Source: Trichomonas tenax
Taxonomy: Eukaryota; Parabasalia; Trichomonadida; Trichomonadidae
Reading direction: 5' to 3'
Length of the DNA stretch: 36,953 bases
Assembly (NCBI GenBank): GCA_023091735.1
Contig: JALKBU010000487.1
Coordinates: 1-36,953 of the forward strand
The position numbers and the translations under genes were made by a program. Shown here piece by piece: positions 35,886-36,953 of the stretch (the first letter of the stretch is position 1; the number at the start of each line of letters is the position of its first letter). Under the pieces are notes generated by a model. That model was not told where the DNA came from and did not search any database. It saw nothing but the letters and a program-made list of their open reading frames with translations.

Positions 35886-36200
35886 TATTATATTTTGCTT
35901 TTTAATCATCGTAAAAGCAGAGTTATAGATTGTATTCATATTTGCTGGCACTTTGTTTAGTATTTCCTTTGATTTATACTTTATATTTGTAAATAATTGA
36001 TATTGAATTCTTTGAATATCATGGTTTTATGAGAATTTATAGAGCTGCTCGGGAGTGCTTTAATTTCTTAATAAGATTCATCATGTAAAAACTGGATAGC
36101 CCAATAACTAAGCTGCCAAGCTTTGGAGATTATTATACACAGTTTCACAATACTTTAGCCACAGGTCTAAAGCAGGGGGTGTCAGGAATCTTGATTAAAG
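35886..36200. other. Spacer upstream of the tandem repeat
   Basis: AT-rich, no gene recognised. Confidence 0.45.
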
Positions 36201-36540
36201 TTTGGTTGTTCGAAACAGCGCTGGTGCGTTTTTTCCTTTTTTGAGTCACCTTTTTGTAAACAAGATTTTTAGTGTCACCATTGAATAAAAATGGTGAATA
36301 TTGAATTGTGGTGTAGTGGTTTAGTTAATGCTAAAGGTTGTATATTCCATTGGTTCGACTCGTGGAAAGCCTTTGGTTGTTCGAAACAGCGCTAGTGTGT
36401 TTTTTCCTTTTTTGCGTCACCTTTCTGTAAAGAAGATTTTTAGTGTCACCATTGAATAAAAATTGTGAATGTTGATTTGCGGTGTAGTGGTTTAGTTAAT
36501 GCTAAAGGTTATATGTGCCATTGGTTTGACACCTGCAAGT
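36201..36540 (+). repeat. Two-copy 171-bp tandem repeat with tRNA-like boxes
   Basis: Copy 1 starts at 36201 and copy 2 at 36372 (both TTTGGTTGTTCGAAACAGCG). By eye they are about 90% identical. Each unit holds an A-box-like TGGTTTAGTTAATG (36317-36330; 36488-36501) and, 35 bp on, a B-box: perfect GGTTCGACTC in copy 1 (36352-36361), degenerate GGTTTGACAC in copy 2 (36523-36532). Each also has a T6-CC-T6 tract resembling a pol III terminator, and a hairpin TCACCATT/AATGGTGA (36275-36297; one mismatch in copy 2). The GTGGTGTAGTGGTT segment resembles the D-arm of tRNA-Val/Glu-type genes. Neither copy folds into a complete cloverleaf, so they look like tRNA-derived (SINE-like) repeats or decayed tRNAs. 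A third fragment GCGGTGTAG occurs at 36826. Confidence 0.65.
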
Positions 36541-36617
36541 CATTTTTATTATTTTCTTTTTCTCTTTGTTGAAAAAAAATATTTTAAATTCCATGAAATG
36601 CATTATATATAAGATAT

Positions 36618-36669
36618 AAATGGTATAGTGATGCCAAAAAATACCATTTCCTGCTCATCCGGCAGGAAA
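36618..36669. other. Two overlapping hairpins
   Basis: A 9-bp inverted repeat AAATGGTAT (36618-36626) / ATACCATTT (36641-36649) is followed by an 8-bp one, TTTCCTGC (36647-36654) / GCAGGAAA (36662-36669), with a 7-nt loop. They share the TTT at 36647-36649, so the folds compete in part. Confidence 0.55.
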
Positions 36670-36953
36670 ATTTTATATTGAAATTTATTATTAGTTCATT
36701 TATCATGCTTTTAATTGAATATCATTTCTCCATAGTTACTGGATACTATTTATATTATTAGTTAGAATGACTCAAATATGCTGAAAAATTTCTCTGATGG
36801 AAACAAAGGGAAAATTTTTCCTTCTGCGGTGTAGTCCCGCGACCTTCATAACTTTTTATCTGATCAATATTTTTTCGATTTGAAAGTACTTTCATGTACA
36901 TATTGATAGTTATCTATCCAGTGGTATAAGTGGCACAGTCTATATATCTATCA
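36670..36953. other. Terminal AT-rich stretch
   Basis: Contains the GCGGTGTAGTCCCGCGACC fragment (from 36826), which resembles the head of the tRNA-like repeat; no gene. Confidence 0.4.

Noticed and set aside
36301..36372. Functional tRNA gene in the tandem repeat
   Set aside because: Boxes A and B fit, but no anticodon arm or 7-bp acceptor stem forms in copy 1, and copy 2 has a degenerate B box.
1..36953. CRISPR arrays, insertion sequences, bacterial operons or viral cassettes
   Set aside because: No regularly spaced direct repeats, transposase with terminal inverted repeats, Shine-Dalgarno-led gene strings or capsid-type proteins were seen.

Overview
The window looks like nuclear DNA of a trichomonad (Parabasalia; Trichomonas or Tritrichomonas type). 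Genes are eukaryotic, densely packed and intron-free, in AT-rich DNA. Many open right behind a TCA-C/T-T-T initiator-like element, which fits the parabasalid Inr (TCA+1 Y W). Many stop codons sit inside TAAA, the tetranucleotide described as the trichomonad poly(A) signal. I saw no canonical parabasalid intron (GYAYGY ... ACTAACACACAG). The species cannot be fixed from sequence alone.

Layout. 1-2140: AT-rich DNA holding a decayed plus-strand ankyrin array, tail to tail with an intact minus-strand ankyrin gene (2142-3731). 4028-10233: three minus-strand genes: Ytm1/WDR12 (ribosome biogenesis), an importin-beta family receptor and a PH-domain AGC kinase (Akt/PKB type). A 71-nt hairpin lies between the last two. 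10234-12094: no intact gene, but one relic reading frame. 12095-14437: HELQ/POLQ-type DNA helicase with no visible ATG. 14780-16804: ER Hsp70 of the GRP170/Lhs1 type. 17297-19465: two unrecognised proteins (coiled coil; disordered). 19842-23492: 1216-residue helical protein, tail to tail with an ARM/HEAT-like protein (23537-24874). 25089-25688: RRM-fold protein. 26457-26915: Rrp15-like. 27565-29163: redox-dead PDI-like protein. 29446-29516: tRNA-Gly(GCC). 30036-30614: two-RRM protein. 30899-33202: Vta1/LIP5-like, small barrel-domain and COMM-domain proteins. 33376-34650: second ARM/HEAT-like protein with a damaged start codon. 35111-35470: small unknown protein. 35471-36953: gene-poor, with a two-copy 171-bp tandem repeat carrying tRNA-like pol III boxes, and two adjacent hairpins.

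The genes are mostly housekeeping: ribosome assembly (Ytm1, Rrp15), nuclear transport, ER folding (GRP170-like, PDI-like), ESCRT/endosome (Vta1-like, COMMD) and signalling (Akt-like). They are not an operon; each has its own start element. No phage, CRISPR, integron or bacterial cassette is present. The most noteworthy items are the promoter-element grammar, the ankyrin-plus-spacer relic, the 18-bp-stem hairpin at 8508-8578, the tRNA-like tandem repeat and two long ORFs lacking an ATG.
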